From Chryseobacterium gleum (GTDB lineage Bacteria > Bacteroidota > Bacteroidia > Flavobacteriales_D > Sanyastnellaceae), in NCBI GenBank assembly GCA_943330925.2, contig CALQJP020000134.1, positions 1 to 6,805 on the forward strand: 6,805 nucleotides of DNA. Direction: 5' to 3'. The notes beneath the pieces are model-generated. The model did not search any database. It was not told the origin of the DNA and saw nothing but the letters and a program-made list of their open reading frames with translations. Shown piece after piece: positions 1-6,202 of the stretch. A program made the translations under genes and the position numbers. Position 1 is the first letter of the stretch. Every line of letters starts with the position of its first letter.

Positions 1-1
1 C

Positions 2-460
2 TATTCAGAAAAGAAGGGCACCTTACGAAGCAAACAGCGAGAGGGATATACCACTTATCAAGAGCGAGTGCTGAACCGAACCGACGGTAAGTATTACATG
101 CAAACCTTGTATCGTCCTTGCAGCTACACGGAGTATTACAATTCAAATGCCTGCACAGTTTCTTTTCAGTACAAGTTGACGAACATTAAGACGGGTGAAA
201 TAATGGCCACTGAGATTATTGAAAAGACGCTCAATGATGAGGTTATTTATGGGCGTTTTGATGGTGATGTGAATACACTTTGGCCTGCTGGGCAGGGTGG
301 CCCCAACATGAATCAAAATGATCGTCGTGCATTATTGGCAATGATGAGCGCTCGTCAAGATGTAAAGTCATCGGGTGAATTGTCAAACGCATTATTCGGG
401 CAGCTTTCAACTCAAATGTCTGGTGCAATAGATAAAGTAGTAAAGGAGATTGTAAAATGA
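2..460 (+). CDS. CsgG/LPP20-associated hypothetical protein, C-terminal part (5' end outside window)
   Basis: The reading frame is open from base 2, so the gene begins before the window; the in-frame GTG at 68 is unlikely to be the true start. The visible 152 residues contain a segment around residues 50-65 (VSFQYKLTNIKTGEIMATE) that reads as an outer-sheet strand pair, 'the protein exists in form X and its level is set by a tag/trait the cell has', of the sort seen in CsgG-like and related envelope proteins of Bacteroidota. A Gly/Pro/Asn-rich loop follows, then a C-terminal amphipathic helix region (about residues 105-152) ending in DKVVKEIVK. Two cysteines lie close together near residues 38 and 48. 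The stop TGA overlaps the ATG of the next lipoprotein gene, so the two are probably translated together. Family assignment is from recalled resemblance to Bacteroidota proteins found beside LPP20 genes, not from a search. The signal sequence and N-terminal domain cannot be seen, and the function is unknown. Confidence 0.7.
   Translation, partial: YSEKKGTLRSKQREGYTTYQERVLNRTDGKYYMQTLYRPCSYTEYYNSNACTVSFQYKLTNIKTGEIMATEIIEKTLNDEVIYGRFDGDVNTLWPAGQGGPNMNQNDRRALLAMMSARQDVKSSGELSNALFGQLSTQMSGAIDKVVKEIVK
443..448 (+). promoter_or_regulatory. Shine-Dalgarno AAGGAG for the 462-residue LPP20 lipoprotein
   Basis: AAGGAG lies eight bases before the ATG at 457, inside the last codons of the upstream gene. 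Most starts in this window have no such motif, which is normal for Bacteroidota. Together with the ATGA stop/start overlap it fixes the start and suggests re-initiation by ribosomes finishing the upstream gene. The motif also encodes a Lys-Glu pair, so it could be partly accidental. Confidence 0.55.
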
Positions 461-1845
461 AATTACGTGGGTTTTTAATGTTTCTGATAGTTGCTTTATT
501 CGCAGCCTGCAAGGGTAATAAGGATACCGTTGCTGCAGGCAGCCAGTCAACTGCAGAAACCCCTCCACCTGAATGGGTGGGCAATCGCCCACATTCTGCA
601 AGCCATTACATTGGTATTGGCTCTTGCAGTAAGTTCAGTCAACCCTACGACTACCAGACCATAGCAAAGAAGAATGCGCTCAATGATCTCGCTTCAGAAA
701 TTAGCGTGCGTGTGCAGGGACAAACGTTCCTGAATTCGTTGGAGGTAAATAAAAGCTTCAGTGAGGAATTTATTTCAAATGTATCCACGTCAACCGATGC
801 TAGAATTGAGGAGTATGAGATAGCAGGAAGTTGGGAGAATAAAAATGAGTTCTGGGTTTTTTATCGTCTCGATAAGGGGCAATACCAAGCGCAGAAAATG
901 GCGAAGAAATCGGCGGCACTAAACCTGTCCAATGACTTTTACCAAAAGGGAATTTCGGCGGAGCAAAATGCCAACGTTGCTGCGGCTTTCGATTTGTACA
1001 TGCGTGGCATTTTTGCCTTGAAGGATTATTGGAATGAAAGCAATGAATACATGTCTGCAAGCGGCAAGGTTTATCTCGATAATGAGATTTTCAGTGCCAT
1101 GCAGCGAATGTGTGGTAGTTTGCAACTAAAGGTCGATAAGAGTAAAGTAGTCCTTACTTCGGACAATCAGTTTTCTCAGGAAGTGTTGGCCACTCTGCTT
1201 CTCGGCAATCAGGCAGTGAAGGGTCTAACAGTAAAATACAGCTATGAGAAAAACCAGGGTCCCCACAAGGCTGAGGTTCTTACTACAGAAGTCGGTCACG
1301 CTGCGGTGCCTGTGAGTGAGGTTAACTTCTCACTACCCGGAAGTGCGGTTACAATTGAACTTGATTTGAGTAAACTGAAAGTTCAAGACCTGGATCAGAA
1401 AGTTCAAGATGGCTTTATTCAGTCATTCAAAACAGAGAAGAAGGTGTTGCCTATCGAGGCCATGCTTCCATCTTTTTATATTACTTCATCGGAGTTGAAT
1501 TTTGGTTCACCTTCCAACGGCAGGGTGTTGCAAACAGCTCTATCGGGTGCACTTGTGTCGAAGGGGCTCCGTATAGCAGGCACTGCTGCTGAGGCAGATT
1601 TTGTTGCGACTATTGAAGCGAATACGAAAGAGGGTGGCCAAGCCAATGGTTTTGTAGTTGCTTTTCTGGAAGTAAATCTGGTAGTGAAAAATAGAAGGAA
1701 CGGCGATGTTGCATTCAGTGAAACACTCTCTTCAGTAAAGGGACTTCAATTAAATAGAGATGCGGCGGGTATTGAAGCATATAAAAAAGGAAAGGAAAAG
1801 ATGGAGCAACAGATAACTCCCAAACTACTCCAATCAATTTTGTAA
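457..1845 (+). CDS. LPP20 family outer-membrane lipoprotein, 462 aa
   Basis: The start is a lipoprotein signal: Lys/Arg, a hydrophobic stretch to about residue 17, and a lipobox ending in Cys18 (LFAAC). The residues after Cys18 (KGNKD) lack the acidic run typical of surface-exported Bacteroidota lipoproteins, so a periplasm-facing outer-membrane anchor is inferred. Residues 38-145 fit an LPP20 domain: PEWV, a YIGIG strand, then an alanine-rich helix (KKNALNDLASEI, 71-82) and a closing FWVFYRL strand. Residues 150-220 are helical. About 240-305 look like a beta-sandwich. Residues 340-462 contain a conserved-looking strand/helix unit with AEADFVATIEA and a tail helix, reminiscent of CsgG/LpoB-type folds. 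Known LPP20-related proteins (Helicobacter Lpp20, Vibrio FlgP) are envelope lipoproteins; the role of this long Bacteroidota form is unknown. It overlaps the upstream gene by four bases (ATGA). The domain call is by eye, but I am fairly sure of it. Confidence 0.85.
   Translation: MKLRGFLMFLIVALFAACKGNKDTVAAGSQSTAETPPPEWVGNRPHSASHYIGIGSCSKFSQPYDYQTIAKKNALNDLASEISVRVQGQTFLNSLEVNKSFSEEFISNVSTSTDARIEEYEIAGSWENKNEFWVFYRLDKGQYQAQKMAKKSAALNLSNDFYQKGISAEQNANVAAAFDLYMRGIFALKDYWNESNEYMSASGKVYLDNEIFSAMQRMCGSLQLKVDKSKVVLTSDNQFSQEVLATLLLGNQAVKGLTVKYSYEKNQGPHKAEVLTTEVGHAAVPVSEVNFSLPGSAVTIELDLSKLKVQDLDQKVQDGFIQSFKTEKKVLPIEAMLPSFYITSSELNFGSPSNGRVLQTALSGALVSKGLRIAGTAAEADFVATIEANTKEGGQANGFVVAFLEVNLVVKNRRNGDVAFSETLSSVKGLQLNRDAAGIEAYKKGKEKMEQQITPKLLQSIL
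1377..1409 (+). repeat. 12-bp direct repeat, 21-bp period, inside the LPP20 gene
   Basis: GAAAGTTCAAGA occurs at 1377-1388 and again at 1398-1409, exactly 21 bases (seven codons) apart and in frame. It encodes KVQD twice in the stretch KVQDLDQKVQDGF. This looks like a small in-frame tandem duplication that has partly diverged, or chance similarity in a heptad-like helix. Confidence 0.6.
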
Positions 1846-1857
1846 TGTGAAACTGCC

Positions 1858-1885
1858 TTTGGCATGATTGTAGACTTTACTTTAG
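1858..1885 (+). promoter_or_regulatory. candidate Bacteroidota sigma-A promoter for the 194-residue lipoprotein gene
   Basis: The 77-base gap holds TTTG (1858-1861), a 16-base spacer and TACTTTAG (1878-1885). The latter matches the Bacteroidota -7 element TAnnTTTG at all but one fixed base. The spacer is at or just below the usual 17-23 range. Transcription would start near 1890, giving an AT-rich leader of about 30 bases with no Shine-Dalgarno, which is typical of the phylum. This would let the third lipoprotein gene be expressed independently of the two before it. Confidence 0.4.
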
Positions 1886-1922
1886 CAAAACCAAACACGA
1901 ATAATAAATAAATTTATTTCCT

Positions 1923-2507
1923 ATGAAAACTCGTCATTTTACACTCGTTATGCTTGTTGCTGTTGTGGCTTTGATGGCTACTTCTTGCAAGAAAAACAAG
2001 AAGGCAGTAGAAACTCCAAAGCCTACCGGAGAAGTGCTTATCAATGAATACTGCACCGGAGAGCAATACCAAAGCAACAAGGATGCATTTCGTGCTACTG
2101 CAACAGGAGAGAGCATGGATCGTGAGACAGCAAAGAAGAAGGCTCGTTCAAATGCTCAGTCAGAGTTGGCCAAAACAATTAGCAGCACTATGAAAATTGT
2201 TGGTGACAACTACGTAAACTCAACAGAATTCAACAACAAAGAAGAGGTTACCGAGACTTTCCAGGAAATGGCTCGCACAGTAGTAGATCAGGAATTGCGC
2301 GGTGCAATCGAAATCTGTGAGAAGTTGACACAGCGTGAAAATGGAACATTCGTAAGCTATGTGGCCATCGAATTGAGCGGTTCTAAAATTGCTGATGCAT
2401 ACAACTCAGGTCTTTCTCAAAATGAGAAGTTGAAGGCTGACTACAACTACGAAAAGTTCAAGGATACCTTCGAGAAGGAAATGGAAAAAATGGCGAACGG
2501 TAAGTAA
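1923..2507 (+). CDS. LPP20 family lipoprotein, 194 aa
   Basis: The signal is lipoprotein-type: basic MKTRH, a hydrophobic core, and a lipobox ATSC with Cys22. The tail after Cys22 is KKNKK, again without an acidic surface-export signal. The mature part has the LPP20 layout: an FRATATGES strand (56-64), then an alanine-patterned helix starting at TAKKKARSNAQSELAKTI (69-86). A segment with many Asn/Glu/Thr follows, then an RGAIEI strand (126-131) and a GTFVSYVAIEL strand (141-151), and a charged C-terminal helix rich in Lys and Glu. The pattern parallels residues 50-145 of the upstream 462-residue lipoprotein, so the two look like distant paralogues, one short and one with added domains. It has its own candidate promoter and a strong terminator, so it is probably a single-gene transcript. 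Its cellular role is not known. Confidence 0.85.
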   Translation: MKTRHFTLVMLVAVVALMATSCKKNKKAVETPKPTGEVLINEYCTGEQYQSNKDAFRATATGESMDRETAKKKARSNAQSELAKTISSTMKIVGDNYVNSTEFNNKEEVTETFQEMARTVVDQELRGAIEICEKLTQRENGTFVSYVAIELSGSKIADAYNSGLSQNEKLKADYNYEKFKDTFEKEMEKMANGK

Positions 2508-2526
2508 TACTGATTGCTTTTAAAAT

Positions 2527-2556
2527 AAAAAACCCTCGCATTGCGAGGGTTTTTTT
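2527..2556. terminator. bidirectional rho-independent terminator between converging genes
   Basis: The arms CCCTCGC (2533-2539) and GCGAGGG (2543-2549) pair perfectly around a three-base ATT loop. A-run 2527-2532 and T-run 2550-2556 extend the stem and provide the U-tract on either strand. It begins 19 bases after the lipoprotein stop and lies 18 bases beyond the icd stop on the other strand, so one element probably ends both transcripts. Confidence 0.93.
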
Positions 2557-2574
2557 ATGGCCTATTACCAGGTA

Positions 2575-3804
2575 TTATTTTGTCATTCGAACACGCAACT
2601 CTGAATCGATTGCATCTAAGAAATCTTCAGTTGAGAGGTAATGCTCTTCTTTGGTTTTGTCGCCATGAATACAAACCGCAAGGTCTTTCGTCATTTTTCC
2701 GGCTTCAACCAAGTCAACACAAACCTGCTCCAGCGTTTTCGAGAAGTTGTCAAGCTCTGCATTGCCGTCCAGCTTGGCACGATGAGCCAATCCCTGTGTC
2801 CATGCAAAGATGGAAGCAATAGGATTGGTCGATGTTTTCTTGCCTTGCTGATGTTGGCGGTAGTGACGAGTAACTGTGCCGTGTGCTGCTTCGGCCTCCA
2901 TCGTTTTACCATCGGGGGTGATAAGAGCGGAGGTCATCAGTCCTAAAGAACCGAAACCCTGAGCAACTATATCACTTTGCACATCACCGTCGTAATTTTT
3001 GCAAGCCCACACAAAACCTCCATCGCTCTTCAAGCAGAAGGCTACCATATCGTCAATGAGACGATGCTCATAGCTTATTCCGAGCTCAGAGAATTTTGCT
3101 TTGAACTCGTTTTGATATACTTCTTCAAATATGTCTTTGAAGCGGCCATCATAAGCCTTCAGAATGGTGTTTTTGGATGAGAAATAGAGGTTCCAATTGC
3201 GCATGATTGCCTGGTTGAAACAGCTGCGCGCAAATCCGTAAATACTCTCATCGGTATTGTACATGCTCAATGCAACACCATCGCCTTCGAAATTGTAAAT
3301 TTCCCATGATTTGGTTTCGCCACCGTTTTCCGGCGTGAATGTCATGGTGAGTTTACCTTTTCCTTTGATAACAGTATCTGTTGCGCGGTATTGATCACCA
3401 AATGCATGTCGTCCGATGTTGATGGGCTTGGTCCAACCAGGCACCAGTTTAGGGATGTTCTTGCAAATAATGGGTTCACGGAAAACAGTTCCTCCTACGA
3501 TGTTGCGAATGGTGCCGTTGGGGCTTCTCCACATCTTCTTCAAGTTGAACTCCTTCACGCGTGCTTCGTCGGGCGTAATGGTAGCGCACTTCACTGCCAC
3601 ATTGTATTTCAACGTTGCTTCAGCACTTTCTACCGTAACGCGATCATCGGTTGCATCGCGGTTTTCCATGCCCAAATCAAAATATTTGATATCCAGTTCC
3701 AGGTAGGGGAAAATCAACTTGTCTTTGATGAATTTCCAAATAATGCGGGTCATTTCGTCGCCATCCATCTCAACGATGGGGTTGGCTACCTTTATCTTGT
3801 TCAT
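2575..3804 (-). CDS. icd: NADP-dependent isocitrate dehydrogenase (eukaryote-like dimeric type)
   Basis: This TCA-cycle enzyme oxidatively decarboxylates isocitrate to 2-oxoglutarate and makes NADPH in the cytoplasm. The 409 residues match the length and motif order of the homodimeric type found in eukaryotes and many Bacteroidota, rather than the E. coli type. By family knowledge of human IDH1, the substrate residues are present: Thr77, Ser94, Asn96, Arg100, Arg109, Arg132 and Tyr139, all at the same numbers. Offset by one are the catalytic Lys211, and the metal aspartates Asp251, Asp274 and Asp278 (in NYDGDVQSD). Arg313-His314 in GTVTRHYR fit NADP rather than NAD preference. It lies 28 bases downstream of ndk on the same strand with no hairpin between, so co-transcription is likely. 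A U-run directly precedes the start codon and there is no Shine-Dalgarno. The gene is intact and shows nothing abnormal. Confidence 0.97.
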   Translation of the reverse strand: MNKIKVANPIVEMDGDEMTRIIWKFIKDKLIFPYLELDIKYFDLGMENRDATDDRVTVESAEATLKYNVAVKCATITPDEARVKEFNLKKMWRSPNGTIRNIVGGTVFREPIICKNIPKLVPGWTKPINIGRHAFGDQYRATDTVIKGKGKLTMTFTPENGGETKSWEIYNFEGDGVALSMYNTDESIYGFARSCFNQAIMRNWNLYFSSKNTILKAYDGRFKDIFEEVYQNEFKAKFSELGISYEHRLIDDMVAFCLKSDGGFVWACKNYDGDVQSDIVAQGFGSLGLMTSALITPDGKTMEAEAAHGTVTRHYRQHQQGKKTSTNPIASIFAWTQGLAHRAKLDGNAELDNFSKTLEQVCVDLVEAGKMTKDLAVCIHGDKTKEEHYLSTEDFLDAIDSELRVRMTK

Positions 3805-3832
3805 TGAAAAAAAACAGTTATTCGAAATTTAA

Positions 3833-4252
3833 TTATGCGTGCTCGCGTGTGCTGAAGTAAAATGCTCCTTCAATGAGGGCGTTTTCGTCGCTGTCGCTGC
3901 CGTGAACTGCGTTGGCTGCAATGCTTGTAGCAAACATGCGGCGGATGGTTCCTTCGGCTGCCTTCTGAGGGTCTGTAGCTCCAATCAATGTGCGGAAATC
4001 TTCAACTGCATTGTCTTTAACCAAAATAGCTGCAACGATTGGTCCACTGGTCATATACTCAACCAACTCGCCGTAAAATGGACGCTCTTTGTGAACTTCG
4101 TAAAATTTGCCGGCTTCTTCCTTGCTCAATTGAGTCAACTTCATTGCTTTAATTGAGAAGCCTGCTTCGAGAATTTTGTCGATGATTTTTCCTGTGTGAC
4201 CCGCAGCTGTTGCATCGGGCTTAATCATGGTAAAAGTTACTTTTCCTGCCAT
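3833..4252 (-). CDS. ndk: nucleoside diphosphate kinase
   Basis: The enzyme transfers the gamma-phosphate from ATP to other NDPs through a phosphohistidine, balancing nucleotide pools. The product from this start is 139 residues, the usual length. Features in order are TMIKPDA (Lys11), Tyr51, Phe59, Arg87 with Thr93 in RTLIGATDP, Arg104, Asn114 and the active-site His117 in NAVHGSDS. These correspond to the nucleotide-binding and catalytic residues of the E. coli enzyme, shifted by one. The frame stays open upstream to 4345, but those 31 residues have no counterpart in the family and overlap the rocD promoter region, so MAGKVTFTMIKPDA at 4252 is taken as the start. No Shine-Dalgarno precedes it; the leader is AT-rich. 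It is the first gene of a probable ndk-icd transcript, diverging from rocD. Confidence 0.97.
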   Translation of the reverse strand: MAGKVTFTMIKPDATAAGHTGKIIDKILEAGFSIKAMKLTQLSKEEAGKFYEVHKERPFYGELVEYMTSGPIVAAILVKDNAVEDFRTLIGATDPQKAAEGTIRRMFATSIAANAVHGSDSDENALIEGAFYFSTREHA

Positions 4253-4271
4253 TGGTATTAAGAATTTGTTG

Positions 4272-4346
4272 TGTGGCGCGAAAATAAAGCATTTGAGGAT
4301 TGAATGCTTCAATCGCCATTCATTTTCAGTCAGCTTGTGCGCCACA
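4272..4346. repeat. nested inverted repeats in the ndk/rocD divergent region
   Basis: TGTGGCGC (4272-4279) is repeated inverted as GCGCCACA (4339-4346). Inside lies a second perfect inverted repeat, AAGCATT (4287-4293) and AATGCTT (4303-4309), with a nine-base centre. The inner palindrome exactly fills the spacer of the candidate ndk promoter. The outer arms touch the ndk -7 element and the spacer of the rocD promoter. This geometry would suit operators for a dimeric regulator. No known regulator site is recognised, and short repeats can arise by chance. Confidence 0.4.
4279..4312 (-). promoter_or_regulatory. candidate ndk promoter
   Basis: Read on the minus strand, TTG (complement of 4310-4312), a 23-base spacer and TATTTTCG (complement of 4279-4286) approximate the Bacteroidota TTG / TAnnTTTG consensus, with one mismatch in the -7 element. 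The predicted leader to the ATG at 4252 is about 20 bases. The spacer is at the long end of the accepted range. Confidence 0.35.
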
Positions 4347-4362
4347 TGGCATCGTATCTTCG
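4335..4362 (+). promoter_or_regulatory. candidate rocD promoter
   Basis: TTG (4335-4337), a 17-base spacer and TATCTTCG (4355-4362) match the Bacteroidota promoter consensus with one change in the -7 element. Transcription would begin around 4367-4370, leaving a leader of about ten bases before the ATG at 4377. This independently argues against any rocD start upstream of 4377. Confidence 0.5.
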
Positions 4363-4376
4363 CGAAAAATACCTGT

Positions 4377-5630
4377 ATGGTCTCCTTGTCTCAATCTACT
4401 TCCCGCGCCCATTCCATTATGGAGTTGGAAGAAAAATACGGTGCCCACAACTACCACCCGCTGCCTGTCGTTCTCGACAGAGGTGAAGGTGTCTATGTAT
4501 GGGATGTCGATGGTAAGAGATATTACGATTTCTTGTCGGCATATTCGGCCGTAAACCAAGGGCATTGTCACCCGGTTATTACCCAAGCATTAATCGATCA
4601 AGCGTCCAAACTGGCGCTAACGAGCCGTGCCTTTTATAACAGTTCGCTGGGCCCTTATGAACAGTTCATCTGTGAGTTTTTCGGCTTTGACCGCATTCTG
4701 CCAATGAATACGGGTGCTGAAGGCGTTGAGACTGCCATTAAAATCTGCCGCAAGTGGGCGTATGAAAAGAAAGGTGTTGCAGAGAACCGGGCGAAAATAA
4801 TCGTCTGTGAGCATAATTTTCACGGACGCACTACAACAATTGTTTCGTTTTCAACTGACCCGGATTCCAAAGGTAATTTCGGTCCGTTTGGAGGTGGCTT
4901 TGTAACCATTCCGTACAATGATTTGACGGCACTCGATGCTGCTTTGGCGGATCCCGATGTTGCCGGATTTTTGATTGAACCCATGCAAGGTGAGGCCGGC
5001 GTAGTAGTGCCCGATGAAGGATATCTGAAGGGCGCATTCGATCGCTGCAGGAAAGCCAATGTTCTGTTTATTGCCGATGAAATCCAAACTGGTATTGCGC
5101 GCACCGGGCGCATGCTGGCCTGCGACCATGAGGGCTTCAAGCCGGATATGCTCATTTTGGGTAAGGCTCTCAGCGGTGGAATATATCCCGTCAGTGCAGT
5201 GCTTGCATCCGACGAGATCATGCTGTGCATTCAGCCGGGTCAGCATGGAAGTACCTATGGTGGCAACCCGCTCGCAGCTAAAGTGGCGGTTGCCGCGCTG
5301 AGCGTTGTGCGAGATGAAAAATTGGCCGAAAATGCTCAACGTATGGGTGAGCTATTTAGAAGCGAAATGCGCCGAGTTATTGCTTCCAATCCCCTGGTGA
5401 AACTGGTGCGCGGAAAAGGGTTGCTCAACGCAATCGTGGTGAACGATACGCCGGATAGTAAAACTGCATGGAACCTTTGTTTGGCCTTCGCGCAAAACGG
5501 CTTGCTTGCTAAGCCAACGCACGGCAACATCATTCGATTTGCTCCCCCTCTCGTCATAACAGAGGAACAGTTAATGGAATGTGTTCAGATCATCGAGAAA
5601 ACCATCCAAGCATATTCGAGTGAAACATGA
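4377..5630 (+). CDS. rocD: ornithine aminotransferase (ornithine-oxo-acid transaminase)
   Basis: This PLP enzyme moves the delta-amino group of ornithine to 2-oxoglutarate, giving glutamate semialdehyde and glutamate, and links arginine/ornithine to proline and glutamate. The 417-residue product is class III aminotransferase throughout. It shows KYGAHNYHPLPVVL (20-33), SAYSAVNQGHCHP (54-66), NTGAEGVE (111-118), HNFHGRT (146-152), EPMQGEAGV (201-209), ADEIQTGIARTG (233-244) and LGKALSGG with the Schiff-base Lys263. By alignment from memory to human OAT, Tyr26, Tyr56, Arg151 and Glu206 are the substrate and switch residues, and Arg387 in IIRFAPPL is near the expected carboxylate ligand. The frame is open upstream to 4227, but that part overlaps ndk and is not family-like. 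ATG 4377 fits the family length and the promoter; ATG 4419 is a less likely alternative. The stop overlaps the next gene's start. Confidence 0.95.
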   Translation: MVSLSQSTSRAHSIMELEEKYGAHNYHPLPVVLDRGEGVYVWDVDGKRYYDFLSAYSAVNQGHCHPVITQALIDQASKLALTSRAFYNSSLGPYEQFICEFFGFDRILPMNTGAEGVETAIKICRKWAYEKKGVAENRAKIIVCEHNFHGRTTTIVSFSTDPDSKGNFGPFGGGFVTIPYNDLTALDAALADPDVAGFLIEPMQGEAGVVVPDEGYLKGAFDRCRKANVLFIADEIQTGIARTGRMLACDHEGFKPDMLILGKALSGGIYPVSAVLASDEIMLCIQPGQHGSTYGGNPLAAKVAVAALSVVRDEKLAENAQRMGELFRSEMRRVIASNPLVKLVRGKGLLNAIVVNDTPDSKTAWNLCLAFAQNGLLAKPTHGNIIRFAPPLVITEEQLMECVQIIEKTIQAYSSET

Positions 5631-6202
5631 TTATTGTCGGTCAGACCCTGGTTAGTGAGGATTTGTTTGATCAACAATTCGTGTGCGACTTGAACGCATG
5701 CAAAGGAGCTTGTTGCATTGAAGGGGAAAGTGGTGCTCCACTGGAAGCTGACGAGTTGCTTCAAATAGAGGAAAATCTGGAAGCCGTGAAGCCCTTTATG
5801 CGAAGTGAGGGTTTGAAGGCGATGGAAGCCAATGGTCCATACGTTGTCGATGAGGATGGTGAATTTGTGACCTCACTTGTTGGCAAGCACGGAGCATGTG
5901 TATTCGTTACCTACGATGAAAAGGGAATTGCAAAATGTGCGTTGGAACAGGCATACAATGCGGGCGCAACGAACTGGAAAAAACCGATATCATGCCATCT
6001 CTATCCTGTTCGATTGGCTCAACTTACGGAGTACGTTGCGGTTAATTATCACCGATGGCAGGTATGTGAGCCGGCCTGTGCTTGCGGAAGTGCATTGAAG
6101 GTGCCGGTATATCGTTTCTTGAAGGAACCTCTGATTCGCCGTTTTGGGGAAGCATGGTATGCGGAGCTTGAAGAGGTGGCCACGCAGTGGCTAGCGCGAT
6201 AG
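5627..6202 (+). CDS. DUF3109 family cysteine-rich protein
   Basis: The 191-residue product closely fits DUF3109, a conserved protein of unknown function common in Bacteroidota and related to the YkgJ-type zinc/iron-chelating cysteine proteins. Ten cysteines are arranged as FVCDLNACKGACC (Cys20, 25, 29, 30), HGAC (91), AKC (104), KPISCHLYPVR (123) and WQVCEPACACG (147, 151, 153). GAPLEADE and the C-terminal FLKEPLIRRFGEAWY are also family hallmarks. There is no signal peptide or membrane segment, so it is probably cytoplasmic and may bind a metal or iron-sulfur cluster (inference from cysteine spacing). It starts at an ATGA overlap with rocD, so the two are probably translationally coupled; whether they also work together is unknown. 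It is full length with no missing hallmark cysteine that I can see. Confidence 0.9.
   Translation: MIIVGQTLVSEDLFDQQFVCDLNACKGACCIEGESGAPLEADELLQIEENLEAVKPFMRSEGLKAMEANGPYVVDEDGEFVTSLVGKHGACVFVTYDEKGIAKCALEQAYNAGATNWKKPISCHLYPVRLAQLTEYVAVNYHRWQVCEPACACGSALKVPVYRFLKEPLIRRFGEAWYAELEEVATQWLAR

Noticed and set aside
68..70. GTG at 68 as the start of the first gene
   Set aside because: The frame is open to base 2 and the residues before GTG look like continuing protein, so the gene is truncated by the window edge.
243..1125. Several open frames on the minus strand (243-584, 407-601, 800-1060, 919-1125)
   Set aside because: They lie opposite well-supported lipoprotein genes, have low-complexity or unpatterned translations, and have no start signals; they are shadows.
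2541..3807. Plus-strand frames opposite icd, including 3391-3807
   Set aside because: icd on the minus strand is a clear full-length enzyme; the opposite frames show no recognisable motifs.
4253..4345. Upstream extension of the ndk frame (31 extra residues)
   Set aside because: The family begins with a short strand before TMIKPDA; the extension has no family resemblance and crosses the divergent promoter region.
4227..4376. Upstream extension of the rocD frame to the ATG at 4227
   Set aside because: It overlaps the start of ndk, is not like the aminotransferase family, and lies upstream of the best promoter; ATG 4377 gives the normal length.
4617..5557. Minus-strand frames opposite rocD, the longest 4851-5339
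   Set aside because: They are antisense shadows of a conserved enzyme with no family resemblance of their own.
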